Of a stretch of 64,000 bases of DNA, positions 9,344 to 18,473 are shown piece by piece. The stretch spans positions 20,405 to 84,404 of the forward strand of contig DHMX01000028.1 of assembly GCA_002406015.1 (NCBI GenBank), read 5' to 3'. Below the pieces are notes generated by a model, which saw only the letters and a program-made list of their open reading frames with translations, was not told where the DNA came from and did no database searches. Position 1 is the stretch's first letter; the number at the start of each line of letters is the position of its first letter. The DNA comes from Lachnospiraceae bacterium UBA4631 (GTDB taxonomy: Bacteria; Bacillota; Clostridia; Lachnospirales; Lachnospiraceae). The position numbers and the translations under genes are program-made.

Positions 9344-9390
9344 AATAATTTCCCGAAAACTGCGGAATGCAGGACGGGAAATTATTTTTT
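9344..9390 (+). terminator. Rho-independent terminator of the metal-efflux operon
   Basis: AATAATTTCCCG (9344-9355) pairs perfectly with CGGGAAATTATT (9375-9386) and is followed by T residues. Confidence 0.85.
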
Positions 9391-9492
9391 GCTTTGTTTT
9401 TGCTTTACTTTTTGCGTAGAATTGAGTATACTTACAAAACATGCCAATACTAATTGTGAGAACAACAAGAAGCACAAGGGAGGAAATGTATT

Positions 9493-10071
9493 ATGGGTAT
9501 CTGGGAATTATTGATACTTGCAATCGGGCTTTCTATGGATGCATTTGCAGTATCTATCTGTAAAGGTTTATCTGTAAAGGAATTAAAAGTCAGACATATG
9601 GTGTATGCCGGTCTGTATTTTGGCGGATTTCAGGCATTGATGCCGCTTTTGGGATATTTACTGGGTATGCGGTTCCAGCATTTAATCGAGAGCTTCGACC
9701 ATTGGATTGCATTTGTGCTGTTGGTTTTGATTGGTGGCAACATGATACGGGAATCCTTCGGAAAAGAAGAAGAGGAATTAAATGCCTCCTTTGGACCTAA
9801 AACCATGCTTCCGCTGGCAGTAGCAACCAGTATTGATGCATTGGCAGTCGGTGTGACATTTGCATTTTTGCAGGTACAGATTGTGCCGGCAGTTGGATTT
9901 ATCGGAATTATAACCTTCCTGTTTTCGTTTGTCGGAGTTAAGATTGGCAATATATTCGGAACCAGATACAAGTCCAAGGCAGAATTGGTAGGCGGAATTA
10001 TTCTGATTGTGATAGGTATAAAGATATTATTGGAGCATTTGGGTGTTCTGGATAAGATATTTGGAAATTAA
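9493..10071 (+). CDS. mntP: MntP-family manganese efflux pump
   Basis: A 192-residue protein with six predicted helices. The family's duplicated acidic motif is present: GLSMDAFAVSICKGL near the N-terminus and ATSIDALAVGVTFAFL near residue 115, with an Asp in each half that would line the Mn(II) path. A promoter-like TTTACT-17-TATACT lies upstream (9404-9432). I see no yybP-ykoY Mn riboswitch in the 100-bp leader. A convergent terminator separates it from the next gene. Confidence 0.88.
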   Translation: MGIWELLILAIGLSMDAFAVSICKGLSVKELKVRHMVYAGLYFGGFQALMPLLGYLLGMRFQHLIESFDHWIAFVLLVLIGGNMIRESFGKEEEELNASFGPKTMLPLAVATSIDALAVGVTFAFLQVQIVPAVGFIGIITFLFSFVGVKIGNIFGTRYKSKAELVGGIILIVIGIKILLEHLGVLDKIFGN

Positions 10072-10109
10072 GGAATAAAATAAAAATTAGATATAAGAAA
10101 TGAATATAA

Positions 10110-10164
10110 GAAAGCCGTTGAGTCCGAACCAAAACAGAGGAAAGGATTCAACGGCTTTTACTTT
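10110..10164. terminator. Bidirectional terminator between mntP and the HD-domain gene
   Basis: AAAGCCGTTGAGTCC (10111-10125) pairs with GGATTCAACGGCTTT (10144-10158). T-rich sequence follows on the plus strand, so it can serve both convergent genes. Confidence 0.75.
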
Positions 10165-10653
10165 TTAATAGAAATTCACCGGTTTCCAGAAGGAAGTGCC
10201 GAGCTTAAAGGTCTCCTGTAAGGAGCATAACTTGTCTGCCATGCAGATAACCCAGCCTTCTTTATGAACAGGCGGCAGCAAGGTCAACGGAAACATATGC
10301 TTGCGGATAATATCCTGTTCAATCGCATTTAAATTAAAATCTCTGGTAGCATTTTCACAAGCCAGTCTCGGATGATGAAAGCCATGTAAATGACACCGGG
10401 CATTCTTATCATGCCAGTCATATAAATAGTAATCATGTAACAGGGCCCCGCGAACCATAGAACGCATATCAACCTTTAGATTAAAATTAGCGGCAATAAT
10501 GATACTCCGGTAAGCAACGGAAATGCAATGCTGATACAGGGTGGTATTGCCATGCTGGATAAATGTTTTGTTTTCCGTAAATCGTGTGGATTTCAGGTTC
10601 CGGATTTCTTCATGCAGAATATGTATACCTGTTTCCAATTGTGTACGATTCAT
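10165..10653 (-). CDS. HD-domain phosphohydrolase-like protein
   Basis: About 162 residues. The start at 10653 is set by AAAGGAGT seven bases upstream; the frame stays open further but without a site. HD-type metal ligands are visible: YQHCISVAYRS, then GALLHDYYLYDWHD (the HD pair) and a later Asp in ICMADKLCS. This small Lachnospiraceae family may act on nucleotides or signalling phosphates; the substrate is unknown. It stands alone, convergent with mntP. Confidence 0.75.
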   Translation of the reverse strand: MNRTQLETGIHILHEEIRNLKSTRFTENKTFIQHGNTTLYQHCISVAYRSIIIAANFNLKVDMRSMVRGALLHDYYLYDWHDKNARCHLHGFHHPRLACENATRDFNLNAIEQDIIRKHMFPLTLLPPVHKEGWVICMADKLCSLQETFKLGTSFWKPVNFY

Positions 10654-10793
10654 ATAGGCTACTCCTTTGAATAAGTGACAACTAACTACTAATACTAGTG
10701 TATACATTTTAATAAGAATATGCAATGAATTTTTTATTTCAAAATTATTTCAAATCAAATATTTTTGAATTAAAAACAAAAAAATATAAATAA

Positions 10794-10826
10794 CCTATTG
10801 ACATAGTAGGAATAATAGGATATACT
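10794..10826 (+). promoter_or_regulatory. cysK promoter with a possible Rrf2/CymR-type box
   Basis: TTGACA (10798-10803), 17 bp, TATACT (10821-10826). The core overlaps a CCTA...TAGG inverted repeat and a second TAGG, resembling operators of Rrf2-family regulators (CymR/IscR) that control cysteine genes in Firmicutes. The regulator assignment is inference. Confidence 0.6.
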
Positions 10827-10890
10827 TGGCACCAAGATAAGCCACAGCATAAGTGGTAATAAAATGGAATAGCAGAAAAGGAGAACGATT

Positions 10891-11823
10891 ATGGCAGTAT
10901 ATGAGAAGATTACCGATTTAGTAGGTGGAACCCCGATTGTAAAATTAAATAACTACAGCAAAGAAAAAGGTCTGGAGGCAAATATTCTTGCAAAGCTGGA
11001 ATATTTTAATCCGGCAGGCAGTGTAAAGGACAGAATTGCAAAGTCTATTATTGAGGATGCAATTGAAAAGGGAAAGGTAAATAAGGATACCGTAATTATT
11101 GAGCCGACCAGCGGTAATACCGGTATCGGACTTTCTTCGGTAGCAGCATCCTTAGGACTTCGGATTATTATTACCATGCCGGAGACCATGAGTGTAGAAC
11201 GTAGAAATCTGATGAAGGCATACGGTGCAGAATTAGTATTGACCGACGGAGCAAAAGGTATGAAGGGAGCCATTGCCAAGGCAGAGGAATTGGCAAAGGA
11301 ATATCCGAACAGCTTTATTCCGGGTCAGTTTGTCAATGAAGTAAATCCGTTGACACATTACCGTACAACCGGACCGGAAATCTGGAAGGATACAGAAGGA
11401 AAGGTTGACATTTTTGTAGCCGGTGTCGGCACAGGCGGAACGATTTCCGGTGTCGGTAAATATCTGAAGGAGCAGAATCCGGATGTGAAGGTTGTTGCAG
11501 TGGAACCTGCAGGCTCACCGGTATTAAGCGGTGGTAATTCCGGTCCGCATAAGATTCAGGGTATTGGTGCCGGCTTTATTCCGGATACCTTGAACACCAA
11601 GATATACGATGAAATCATTCAGGTTGAAAATGAAGCAGCATTTGAAACCGGTCGTGCAATCGGCAGAGAAGAAGGAATCTTAATCGGTATTTCCTCCGGT
11701 GCAGCTATCTGGGCAGCAACCGAGCTGGCAAAGCGTCCGGAAAATAAGGGAAAGAATATCGTTGTTCTGTTGCCGGATACCGGTGACAGATACTTGTCAA
11801 CACCAATGTTTGCAGAAGCATAA
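10891..11823 (+). CDS. cysK: Cysteine synthase A (O-acetylserine sulfhydrylase)
   Basis: A 310-residue PLP enzyme converting O-acetylserine plus sulfide to cysteine. Visible motifs are GSVKDRIAKS with the PLP-binding Lys, PTSGNTGIGL (the asparagine/substrate loop), GVGTGGTISGVGKYL (phosphate-binding loop) and GISSGAAIWAA. Length is normal for CysK. No serine acetyltransferase gene is adjacent. The start has an AAAGGAGAACG ribosome site. A strong terminator ends this single-gene unit. Confidence 0.95.
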   Translation: MAVYEKITDLVGGTPIVKLNNYSKEKGLEANILAKLEYFNPAGSVKDRIAKSIIEDAIEKGKVNKDTVIIEPTSGNTGIGLSSVAASLGLRIIITMPETMSVERRNLMKAYGAELVLTDGAKGMKGAIAKAEELAKEYPNSFIPGQFVNEVNPLTHYRTTGPEIWKDTEGKVDIFVAGVGTGGTISGVGKYLKEQNPDVKVVAVEPAGSPVLSGGNSGPHKIQGIGAGFIPDTLNTKIYDEIIQVENEAAFETGRAIGREEGILIGISSGAAIWAATELAKRPENKGKNIVVLLPDTGDRYLSTPMFAEA

Positions 11824-11870
11824 ATATAAGATTTGAAGGATAACCCACTTAATTTGATAAATCCCCCTCA

Positions 11871-11905
11871 AAGGCTTTCCGGAGCTTCCGGAAAGCCTTA
11901 TTTTG
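11871..11905 (+). terminator. Rho-independent terminator of cysK
   Basis: AAGGCTTTCCGGA (11871-11883) and TCCGGAAAGCCTT (11887-11899) form a perfect 13-bp stem with a 3-nt loop, then ATTTT. Confidence 0.88.
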
Positions 11906-11959
11906 TGCATTTCCCGTTTATGGGCGAAAGAAATGTGTGAAAAAATATAAAAAAGGATA

Positions 11960-12026
11960 TTGACCTTCTGAAAAAACCATGTATAATTGACTTGTTGAGT
12001 TTAGCAAAACTAAACTTGAAGTTTAG
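11960..12026 (+). promoter_or_regulatory. Promoter and operator of the polyamine operon
   Basis: TTGACC (11960-11965), 16 bp, TATAAT (11982-11987). Around the likely start point lies the inverted repeat GTTTAG-CAAAA-CTAAAC (11999-12015), with a third GTTTAG at 12021-12026. This placement suggests autoregulation by the adjacent XRE-cupin protein. Confidence 0.65.
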
Positions 12027-12047
12027 AATTAAGAAACAGGTAAAATT

Positions 12048-12581
12048 ATGGAAATAGGTAAGAAAATCAAGGCATTACGCATACAGAAAAATCTGACGCA
12101 GGAAGAACTGGCGGACCGGGCTGAATTGACAAAGGGCTTTATTTCCCAAGTGGAACGAGACCTGACTTCACCCTCCATTGCTACCTTAATTGATATTCTG
12201 CAATGCCTGGGAACGGATTTGAAGACATTTTTTAATGATTCGGAGGACTGCCAGATAGTATTTCGTAAGGGTGATTTTTTTGAAAAGAAGGATGCCGAGT
12301 TAAAGAATACGATTGAGTGGATAATTCCCAATGCACAGAAAAACATGATGGAGCCGATTCTCGTAACGATTGAACCGGGTGGTTCCACATATCCGGATAA
12401 TCCGCACGAAGGAGAGGAATTTGGATATGTCTTGCGGGGAAGTCTGGAGATTCGGATTGGAACACAGGTGTATCGGGCGAAAAAGGGCGAATCCTTTTAT
12501 TTTACCCCGTCACAGAAGCATTTTATAACCTCACAGCAGGGAGCAGTTGTATTGTGGGTATCAACCCCGCCGAGTTTTTGA
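12048..12581 (+). CDS. XRE-cupin transcriptional regulator of the pot operon
   Basis: A 177-residue protein with an N-terminal helix-turn-helix (about 7-60: TQEELADRAELTKGFISQVERDLTSPSIATL) and a C-terminal cupin barrel (about 105-175: EPGGSTYPDNPHEGEEFGYVLRGSLEI). This architecture is typical of polyamine-responsive regulators such as PuuR-like proteins at the head of pot operons. It starts 39 bp before potA, so it regulates its own operon. The direct effector (putrescine or spermidine) is inferred from context. Confidence 0.85.
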   Translation: MEIGKKIKALRIQKNLTQEELADRAELTKGFISQVERDLTSPSIATLIDILQCLGTDLKTFFNDSEDCQIVFRKGDFFEKKDAELKNTIEWIIPNAQKNMMEPILVTIEPGGSTYPDNPHEGEEFGYVLRGSLEIRIGTQVYRAKKGESFYFTPSQKHFITSQQGAVVLWVSTPPSF

Positions 12582-12619
12582 GAAATAAGCAGCTACAAAA
12601 GGTATACAGGAGGTAGGTC

Positions 12620-13681
12620 ATGGGCGATGTACTAATTGAGTTAAAGGGATTAACAAAGAACTTTGGAGACCAGCAGGTATTAAAAGGAATTGATTTGAAT
12701 ATTCATGAAAATGAGTTTTTAACATTATTAGGACCTTCCGGCTGCGGTAAGACAACCACCTTACGGATTATTGCCGGCTTTGATGAACCAAGCGGCGGAG
12801 AGGTATTGTTTGACGGTGTGGATATATCGAAGATTCCGCCATATAAGCGGGAGGTAAATACCGTATTTCAGAAGTATGCATTATTTCCGTTTCTGAATGT
12901 TTATGATAATGTTGCATTCGGGCTTAAGATTAAGAAAATGGATAAAAGCCTGATTGAACACAAGGTTAAGAAAACCTTGAAGCTGGTAGGTCTGGAGGGC
13001 TTTGATAAGCGAGATGTAACCAAATTATCCGGCGGGCAGCAGCAGAGAGTGGCAATTGCAAGAGCGTTGGTAAATGAGCCGAAGGTACTGCTGTTGGATG
13101 AGCCGCTCGGTGCATTGGATGCCAAGCTTCGAAAGGAAATGCAGGGTGAGCTTAAGAAGATACAAAAGGAAGTCGGAATTACCTTTATCTTTGTTACACA
13201 TGACCAGGAGGAAGCACTCTCCATGTCAGATACCGTAGTTGTCATGCATGAGGGAATCATTCAGCAGGTAGGAACACCGGAGGATATATATAATGAACCG
13301 GAGAACCGGTTTGTTGCTAATTTCATCGGAGAATCCAACATCATCGAAGCATGTATGCTGGACGATTTACTGGTGTCCTTTGACGGCTTTGAATTTGAAT
13401 GTGTGGATAAGGGCTTTAAGAAGAATGAATCCGTAGAGGTTGTGATTCGCCCGGAGGATATAGATATAGTAAAACCGGAGGATGCGAAGATTCAGGGAAC
13501 GGTAAAATCCATTGTATTCAAAGGTGTACATCATGAAATTGTAGTGGAAACCGAGAAACGTGACTATATGATTCACACCACCGATTATTTTGAGGTAGGC
13601 TTGAAGGTCGGCTTAACCTTTGGACCGGATGACATTCATGTTATGTACCGAATGGATTGGGAACAGGGAGGTGCATCATGA
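12620..13681 (+). CDS. potA: Spermidine/putrescine ABC transporter ATPase
   Basis: A 353-residue ATPase with Walker A GPSGCGKTT, signature LSGGQQQRVAIARAL, Walker B VLLLDEPLGALD and switch His in FVTHDQEEA. A C-terminal TOBE-type domain (about 240-350) follows. It energises uptake through PotBC with PotD as binding protein. Its stop codon overlaps the potB start (ATGA), indicating translational coupling. Confidence 0.92.
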   Translation: MGDVLIELKGLTKNFGDQQVLKGIDLNIHENEFLTLLGPSGCGKTTTLRIIAGFDEPSGGEVLFDGVDISKIPPYKREVNTVFQKYALFPFLNVYDNVAFGLKIKKMDKSLIEHKVKKTLKLVGLEGFDKRDVTKLSGGQQQRVAIARALVNEPKVLLLDEPLGALDAKLRKEMQGELKKIQKEVGITFIFVTHDQEEALSMSDTVVVMHEGIIQQVGTPEDIYNEPENRFVANFIGESNIIEACMLDDLLVSFDGFEFECVDKGFKKNESVEVVIRPEDIDIVKPEDAKIQGTVKSIVFKGVHHEIVVETEKRDYMIHTTDYFEVGLKVGLTFGPDDIHVMYRMDWEQGGAS

Positions 13682-14505
13682 AGCATTTTATAAAGCTGGT
13701 AAGGCCCTATATTGTATGGGGAATCGTTATGATTATTCTGCCGCTGCTCTTGATTCTGCTGTATTCCGTTACAACCGGTGGAAATGATTTGGTAAATATA
13801 CAGTTTACCTTGGATAATTTTAAGCGGATGACAGAGCCGGTTTACGTGGCGGTATTCGTGAAATCCTTCCAACTGGGATTGATTTCCGTAGGCATCTGTC
13901 TGGTTACAGGTTATTTGCTGGCATACTTTATTACCTTTTTCAGTGAGAAGGTACAGAACCTGTTGATTTTATTTGTAACCATTCCCATGTGGATTAACAC
14001 ACTTCTTCGTACCTATGCGTGGATATGTCTGTTATCCGATAACGGAATTATCAATACGGTGCTGGGCTTCTTCGGAATTGCTCCGATAACTATGATGTAT
14101 ACGGATTTTGCGGTTGTAATCGGCTTAGTAAGTGATTTGCTTCCGTTTATGGTAATACCGATTCACACCTCGCTGTGCAAGATAGACCATTCTTTGCATG
14201 AAGCAGCCATGGATTTAGGAGCAAATAAGTTTCAGACCTTTTGGAGAGTAACCTTTAAGCTTTCCATACCGGGTGTATTAAACGGTGTGATTATGACATT
14301 TTTATTGTCTATATCTACCTTTGTCATTCCGAAGCTGTTAGGCGGCGGACAGTATATGTTAATCGGTAATCTGATTGAAAATCAGTTTATATCCGTTGGT
14401 GATTGGAACTTTGGAAGTGCCATTTCTGTCATACTGGCATTTATCATACTGGCAGCCATTACCGGAATGAAACGGATAGATAAAGACGAGATAGAGGAGG
14501 AATAA
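13678..14505 (+). CDS. potB: Spermidine/putrescine ABC transporter permease
   Basis: A 275-residue permease with about six membrane helices. The ATG at 13678 overlaps the potA stop and follows GGGAGGTG. The ATPase-contact EAA loop is present (HEAAMDLGANKFQTFWRVTF). It partners the next gene's product as a heterodimer; potC begins 3 bp after its stop. Confidence 0.9.
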   Translation: MKHFIKLVRPYIVWGIVMIILPLLLILLYSVTTGGNDLVNIQFTLDNFKRMTEPVYVAVFVKSFQLGLISVGICLVTGYLLAYFITFFSEKVQNLLILFVTIPMWINTLLRTYAWICLLSDNGIINTVLGFFGIAPITMMYTDFAVVIGLVSDLLPFMVIPIHTSLCKIDHSLHEAAMDLGANKFQTFWRVTFKLSIPGVLNGVIMTFLLSISTFVIPKLLGGGQYMLIGNLIENQFISVGDWNFGSAISVILAFIILAAITGMKRIDKDEIEEE

Positions 14506-14508
14506 GCC

Positions 14509-15333
14509 ATGAATAAGAAAAAAATTGGTTCTATCCTATATATCATCCTCTGCTTTCTGTTTTTTTATCTTCCGATTGTGGTAACGATGATTTATTCCTT
14601 TAATTCATCCAAATCACTTACCAAATTTGAGAGCTTTTCTTTACAGTGGTATGAGAATCTGTTCTCAAACGGTGAAATTATGAATGCCGTCTATGTATCC
14701 ATTACGATAGCACTGCTGGCAACTGCGATTTCAACGATTCTGGGAACCATAACCGCAATCGGACTTTCAAAATCCAGAAAGATTTTGAAGGAGATAATTA
14801 TAAATGTAAATAACGTACCGATTATGAATCCGGATATTGTAACCGCAATCGGATTGATGATATTGTTTTCATCAATACATCTGGAAAAAGGCTATATGAC
14901 GATGCTGTTAGCACATATCGCATTCTGTACGCCATATGTAATAACGAGTGTCTATCCAAAGGTTCGGAATATGGACCCGAATCTGGCAAATGCAGCCATG
15001 GATTTAGGTGCAACGCCGTTTCAGGCATTAACGAAGGTCATTCTTCCGATGCTGAAGGAAGGAATTTATGCCGGAGTGCTTCTGGCATTTACCATGTCCT
15101 TTGATGATTTTGTTATATCCTATTTTGTAACCGGAAACGGTGTTTCAAATATCTCAATTATAGTATATAACATGACAAAGCGGACCAACCCGACCATTAA
15201 TGCATTATCCACGATTGTAATATTGGTAATTGTTATTACGTTAATTCTGATTAATGTTATTCCGGGTATTGTCCGGAAAAAGCGTGACCGCAGGGCGGCA
15301 ATGCTGGAGGGTACGGCAGCACAGGCAGAGTAA
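14509..15333 (+). CDS. potC: Spermidine/putrescine ABC transporter permease
   Basis: A 274-residue permease with six helices and an EAA-like loop (NAAMDLGATPFQALTKVILP). It belongs to the binding-protein-dependent transport inner-membrane family. Its last codons (ending in EGTAAQAE) run into a degenerate tandem repeat that continues past the stop, so the C-terminal tail may have been reshaped by repeat expansion. Confidence 0.9.
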   Translation: MNKKKIGSILYIILCFLFFYLPIVVTMIYSFNSSKSLTKFESFSLQWYENLFSNGEIMNAVYVSITIALLATAISTILGTITAIGLSKSRKILKEIIINVNNVPIMNPDIVTAIGLMILFSSIHLEKGYMTMLLAHIAFCTPYVITSVYPKVRNMDPNLANAAMDLGATPFQALTKVILPMLKEGIYAGVLLAFTMSFDDFVISYFVTGNGVSNISIIVYNMTKRTNPTINALSTIVILVIVITLILINVIPGIVRKKRDRRAAMLEGTAAQAE

Positions 15334-15441
15334 GCATAAGAATACAAAAGCACAAAATGAGTAAGCTTGAGAATAAACAATACAGGCAGAATACGCTTGA
15401 GGATAAACAATACAGGCAGAGCAAACTTGAGGATAAAATGA
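15321..15441 (+). repeat. Degenerate ~30-bp tandem repeat spanning the potC stop
   Basis: About four units begin at 15321, 15352, 15382 and 15412. Each follows the pattern ACAGGCAGAnTAnGCTTGAG then nATAAACAAT. The first lies inside the potC coding end. No open frame continues through it and there is no CRISPR-like conserved repeat with unique spacers. Confidence 0.7.
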
Positions 15442-15479
15442 AAGATTTAGAATAAATATAAAAACACAGGAGGTAAGAG

Positions 15480-16544
15480 ATGAAAAAGAATGTATGGAAA
15501 AAGGCACTGGCTTTGGCAGCCGGAATGTCTGTTATGGCAGGTTTGGTAAGTGGTTGCGGTGGCTCCGGAAAACCGACGCTTAAGGTATATAGCTGGGGGG
15601 AGTATATTGATACCAGCTTAATTCCGCAATTTGAAAAGGAATACGATTGTAAGGTGGTATATGAGACCTTTGATTCCAATGAGTCTATGTATACGAAGCT
15701 TCAAAGCGGAGAGACCTATGATGTATTGGTTCCTTCGGACTATATGATTGAACGATTGATAAAAGAGGATGCATTACAGCCGATTGACTGGTCCTTAGTA
15801 CCAAATGCAAGCGGACTGGATGAAGCGGTTCTGGGTGAGGAATTTGACCCGGACAATACCTATTCCGTACCGTTTTTCTATGGCACAGTCGGCATCTTAT
15901 ATGATACGACGGTGGTAGATGAAAAGGATTTGGAGGATGGCTGGAATATTCTGAAAAATGAAAAGTATGCCGGAAACATTTATATGTATGACTCTGAGCG
16001 GGATTCCTTTATGATTGCATTAAAGGCACTTGGATATTCCATGAACACAACAAACCGGGATGAGATTGACGAGGCATATAATTGGTTAGTGGAGCAACGG
16101 GATACCATGAAGCCGGTATATGCAGGGGATGATGTAATTGATAATATGATTTCCGGAAATAAGGCAATGGCAGTTGTGTATTCCGGAGATGCGTCTTATA
16201 TCATGTCAGAGAATGAGGATTTGGATTATTTTGCACCGGATGAGGGAACAAACATCTGGCAGGATGCCATGGTAATTACCGATGACTGTACCCAGGTGGA
16301 ATTAGCTCACGCATACATTAATTTCATGCTGGATGCAGACCACGCATATGCCAATACACAGGCAGTCGGTTATACTTCTCCGGTAGTAGAAGCAAGAACC
16401 AGAGCATCTGAGGAGGATTATGCAGGCATTAGTGCATATCTGCCAAGAACGGATGGAGAAAATGACGAAGTATTCCGTTATCAGGAACAGGAAATAAAAG
16501 AATATTTTGCAGAATTATGGACCAAGGTAAAAGCAGCGAATTAA
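15480..16544 (+). CDS. potD: Spermidine/putrescine-binding lipoprotein
   Basis: A 354-residue solute-binding protein with a lipoprotein signal peptide (MAGLVSGCGG, lipid-modified Cys at about residue 22), placing it on the outer membrane face. LKVYSWGEYIDTSLIPQFEKEY is characteristic of PotD/PotF, and acidic and aromatic residues typical of a polyamine site follow. An AGGAGG ribosome site precedes the ATG. Its stop lies inside a perfect palindrome shared with the convergent gene. Confidence 0.92.
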   Translation: MKKNVWKKALALAAGMSVMAGLVSGCGGSGKPTLKVYSWGEYIDTSLIPQFEKEYDCKVVYETFDSNESMYTKLQSGETYDVLVPSDYMIERLIKEDALQPIDWSLVPNASGLDEAVLGEEFDPDNTYSVPFFYGTVGILYDTTVVDEKDLEDGWNILKNEKYAGNIYMYDSERDSFMIALKALGYSMNTTNRDEIDEAYNWLVEQRDTMKPVYAGDDVIDNMISGNKAMAVVYSGDASYIMSENEDLDYFAPDEGTNIWQDAMVITDDCTQVELAHAYINFMLDADHAYANTQAVGYTSPVVEARTRASEEDYAGISAYLPRTDGENDEVFRYQEQEIKEYFAELWTKVKAAN

Positions 16545-16554
16545 TTCGCTGCTT
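16531..16554. terminator. 24-bp perfect palindrome carrying both stops of convergent genes
   Basis: Bases 16531-16554 read identically on both strands (arms AAGCAGCGAATT). The potD TAA (16542-16544) and the opposite gene's TAA (16541-16543 on the plus coordinates) both lie at its centre. It can form a hairpin on either transcript, so a shared bidirectional terminator is likely, though only short T runs flank it. Confidence 0.55.
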
Positions 16555-17977
16555 CATGGTCAGAGGTGTCGGAAGAATCCGATTTATTAGTTTCTTCCGC
16601 TTCTTCGTCACTGTTTGATTGAAGTGTAACCAGAATTTCTTCAAAAGCATTGTTAATGGTATCAATCGGATGAGCAGATGCCTGCGACAATGCTTTTTCT
16701 GATTCTTCATTTTCTGCAGGAGTCTCCGCAGACTCATCTTCTTTTTTTGATGGTGCAGGCGGCATATAACGATTAATCAATCCTGTCGGAATCTTTTGAT
16801 TTCTTTGAGAACGTCGAATCAGACGATTCTGGCTGTCCTCCCGCAACAGACGATAAATCGTAGCGGCAAGTGGTACACCGATTAACATACCAAAGACACC
16901 GTTCAGACTACCGCCAATCGTAACAGCGGCTAACACCCAGATACCCGGAAGACCGACAGATGTACCAACTACCTTTGGATATATAAGATTTCCTTCTATC
17001 TGCTGTAACACAACAATGAATACGATAAAGAGCAGCATCTGAATAAAACCACCCTGCGTCAGAACCATGATGGCACCGACAATCGCACCGACATACGCAC
17101 CGATAATCGGAATCAAGGCAGTCGCACCAACCAGCGTTCCAATCATAACTGCGTGTGGAAAACGGAAGATAGACATACCTATGATACAGAGTACACCCAA
17201 AATAACCGCCTCCGTACACTGTCCAACAATAAAGCTGGAGAATGTATCACTGGCTACCCCACATACATGATAGATGCGGTCTGCGGTTCGTGGCTTGATA
17301 TAGGCATAAACTAATTGCTTAACCTGACGGCTGAGCTTCTCCTTAGAAGCAAGTGCATAGATACCGAAAATCAAAGCAATGAAAAAACGGACAAATCCAC
17401 TGCCGATGCTGGAAGCAAGACTAACGGTGGAGTCCATAATCGAACCAATTTGTCCGGTGCCGTCGGTACCCACAATCAATCCGACTACTTTTTCAAAGAA
17501 AGCTTCCCAATCAATATCCTTTGGATGATTTAAATCAATTTCCAGATTCGTATACAGCCATTGCTTAACCGGCGGAACATGATTTACAACATCCGCAGCC
17601 TTTTCCAGAATGCTTTCATAGGAGTCTGCAATTTCCTTGGAAAGCAAGGTAAAGGCATCAATTAATTCCGGTATAACCATGGCAATTACAAATGCGATGG
17701 CAGCTAATATAATTAACAGGGATAATGTAATGCAGACCGGTCTGCGGCTCTTGACAAGAAAGGCATTGGTCGCATGCGGGAAATAGATTTTTTCCAGCCG
17801 CACCAGAATAATATTAATCACAAATGCAATCGCAAAGCCAAGCAGCATCGGTGACATAAATCCGATTAAAGAAATCAGTCCCTTAATCGCAAGGTCAAAA
17901 TGCATGACAATTAATGCCGCTATTACCAAAAAAATAATTGCCTTTAATATGACTCGTTCCAAATCTTTTCGTTCCAT
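16541..17977 (-). CDS. AI-2E family transporter (TqsA/PerM-type permease)
   Basis: A 478-residue multi-helix membrane protein. The C-terminal half has the family pattern: FIVGQCTEAVILGVLCIIGMSIFRFPHA and ALIPIIGAYVGAIVGAIMVL, then GNLIYPKVVGTSVGLPG.W. About eight helices are predicted. An acidic, Ser/Glu-rich cytoplasmic tail of some 90 residues follows and is longer than usual. Family members include the E. coli AI-2 exporter, but substrates differ widely, so none is assigned. It converges on potD with overlapping stops. Confidence 0.88.
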   Translation of the reverse strand: MERKDLERVILKAIIFLVIAALIVMHFDLAIKGLISLIGFMSPMLLGFAIAFVINIILVRLEKIYFPHATNAFLVKSRRPVCITLSLLIILAAIAFVIAMVIPELIDAFTLLSKEIADSYESILEKAADVVNHVPPVKQWLYTNLEIDLNHPKDIDWEAFFEKVVGLIVGTDGTGQIGSIMDSTVSLASSIGSGFVRFFIALIFGIYALASKEKLSRQVKQLVYAYIKPRTADRIYHVCGVASDTFSSFIVGQCTEAVILGVLCIIGMSIFRFPHAVMIGTLVGATALIPIIGAYVGAIVGAIMVLTQGGFIQMLLFIVFIVVLQQIEGNLIYPKVVGTSVGLPGIWVLAAVTIGGSLNGVFGMLIGVPLAATIYRLLREDSQNRLIRRSQRNQKIPTGLINRYMPPAPSKKEDESAETPAENEESEKALSQASAHPIDTINNAFEEILVTLQSNSDEEAEETNKSDSSDTSDHEAAN

Positions 17978-18186
17978 TATGTAATCCTTTCTTCTAACCG
18001 GTAATTATTGTTATCTCTAAGTCTAGCCAATCATAAAAAAACTATTCCATAAACACTATCAGAATAGCATACGAAGGAAATAGTTTCAATTGTTTCAAAA
18101 AAACAATATGAAAAAACGCATTCCAATCCGGAAATGCATGATTTTCATTAAAACTTCGAATACTAAAATAAAAACCGGAGGTCTGT

Positions 18187-18390
18187 ATGAAAATCACAGA
18201 AAAAAAGCAACCTGTAAATACACTTCCCGATGGCATCTGGGAAGGCAGCGACCCTGTCAAAAATCAAAAGGAGGATGCATTATCCATCACCGCTGATTTG
18301 CAGGGGAACGGTTATCCTTCAAACCGGGTGAAAAACTGGAATCAGACGCAAGCGGTCAAGAATTACGAGCAACAAAACCGTTCTAATTAA
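18187..18390 (+). CDS. Small hypothetical protein (possibly DUF3787-like)
   Basis: 67 residues, hydrophilic, with no membrane helix. An excellent ribosome site (CCGGAGGT) precedes the ATG and a terminator follows, which argues for a real gene. The sequence (VNTLPDGIWEGSDPVKN then SNRVKNWNQTQAVKNYEQQNRSN) resembles small Clostridial DUF3787 proteins of unknown role. It lies beside the interrupted cotJC gene. Function unknown. Confidence 0.55.
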   Translation: MKITEKKQPVNTLPDGIWEGSDPVKNQKEDALSITADLQGNGYPSNRVKNWNQTQAVKNYEQQNRSN

Positions 18391-18406
18391 CTGATAACAT
18401 TGAATA

Positions 18407-18437
18407 AAAGGCCCGCAGACTTGTGCGGACCTTTTTG
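18407..18437 (+). terminator. Terminator between the small protein and cotJC
   Basis: AAAGGCCCGCA pairs with TGCGGACCTTT around a short loop and ends in T5. It could serve both converging units. Confidence 0.75.
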
Positions 18438-18473
18438 TTATGGTAACGAGGACAATGCGACACAAAACTTTAA

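Noticed and set aside
9391..9492. yybP-ykoY manganese riboswitch before mntP
   Set aside because: The 100-bp leader lacks the conserved paired loops; only a promoter-like sequence is visible.
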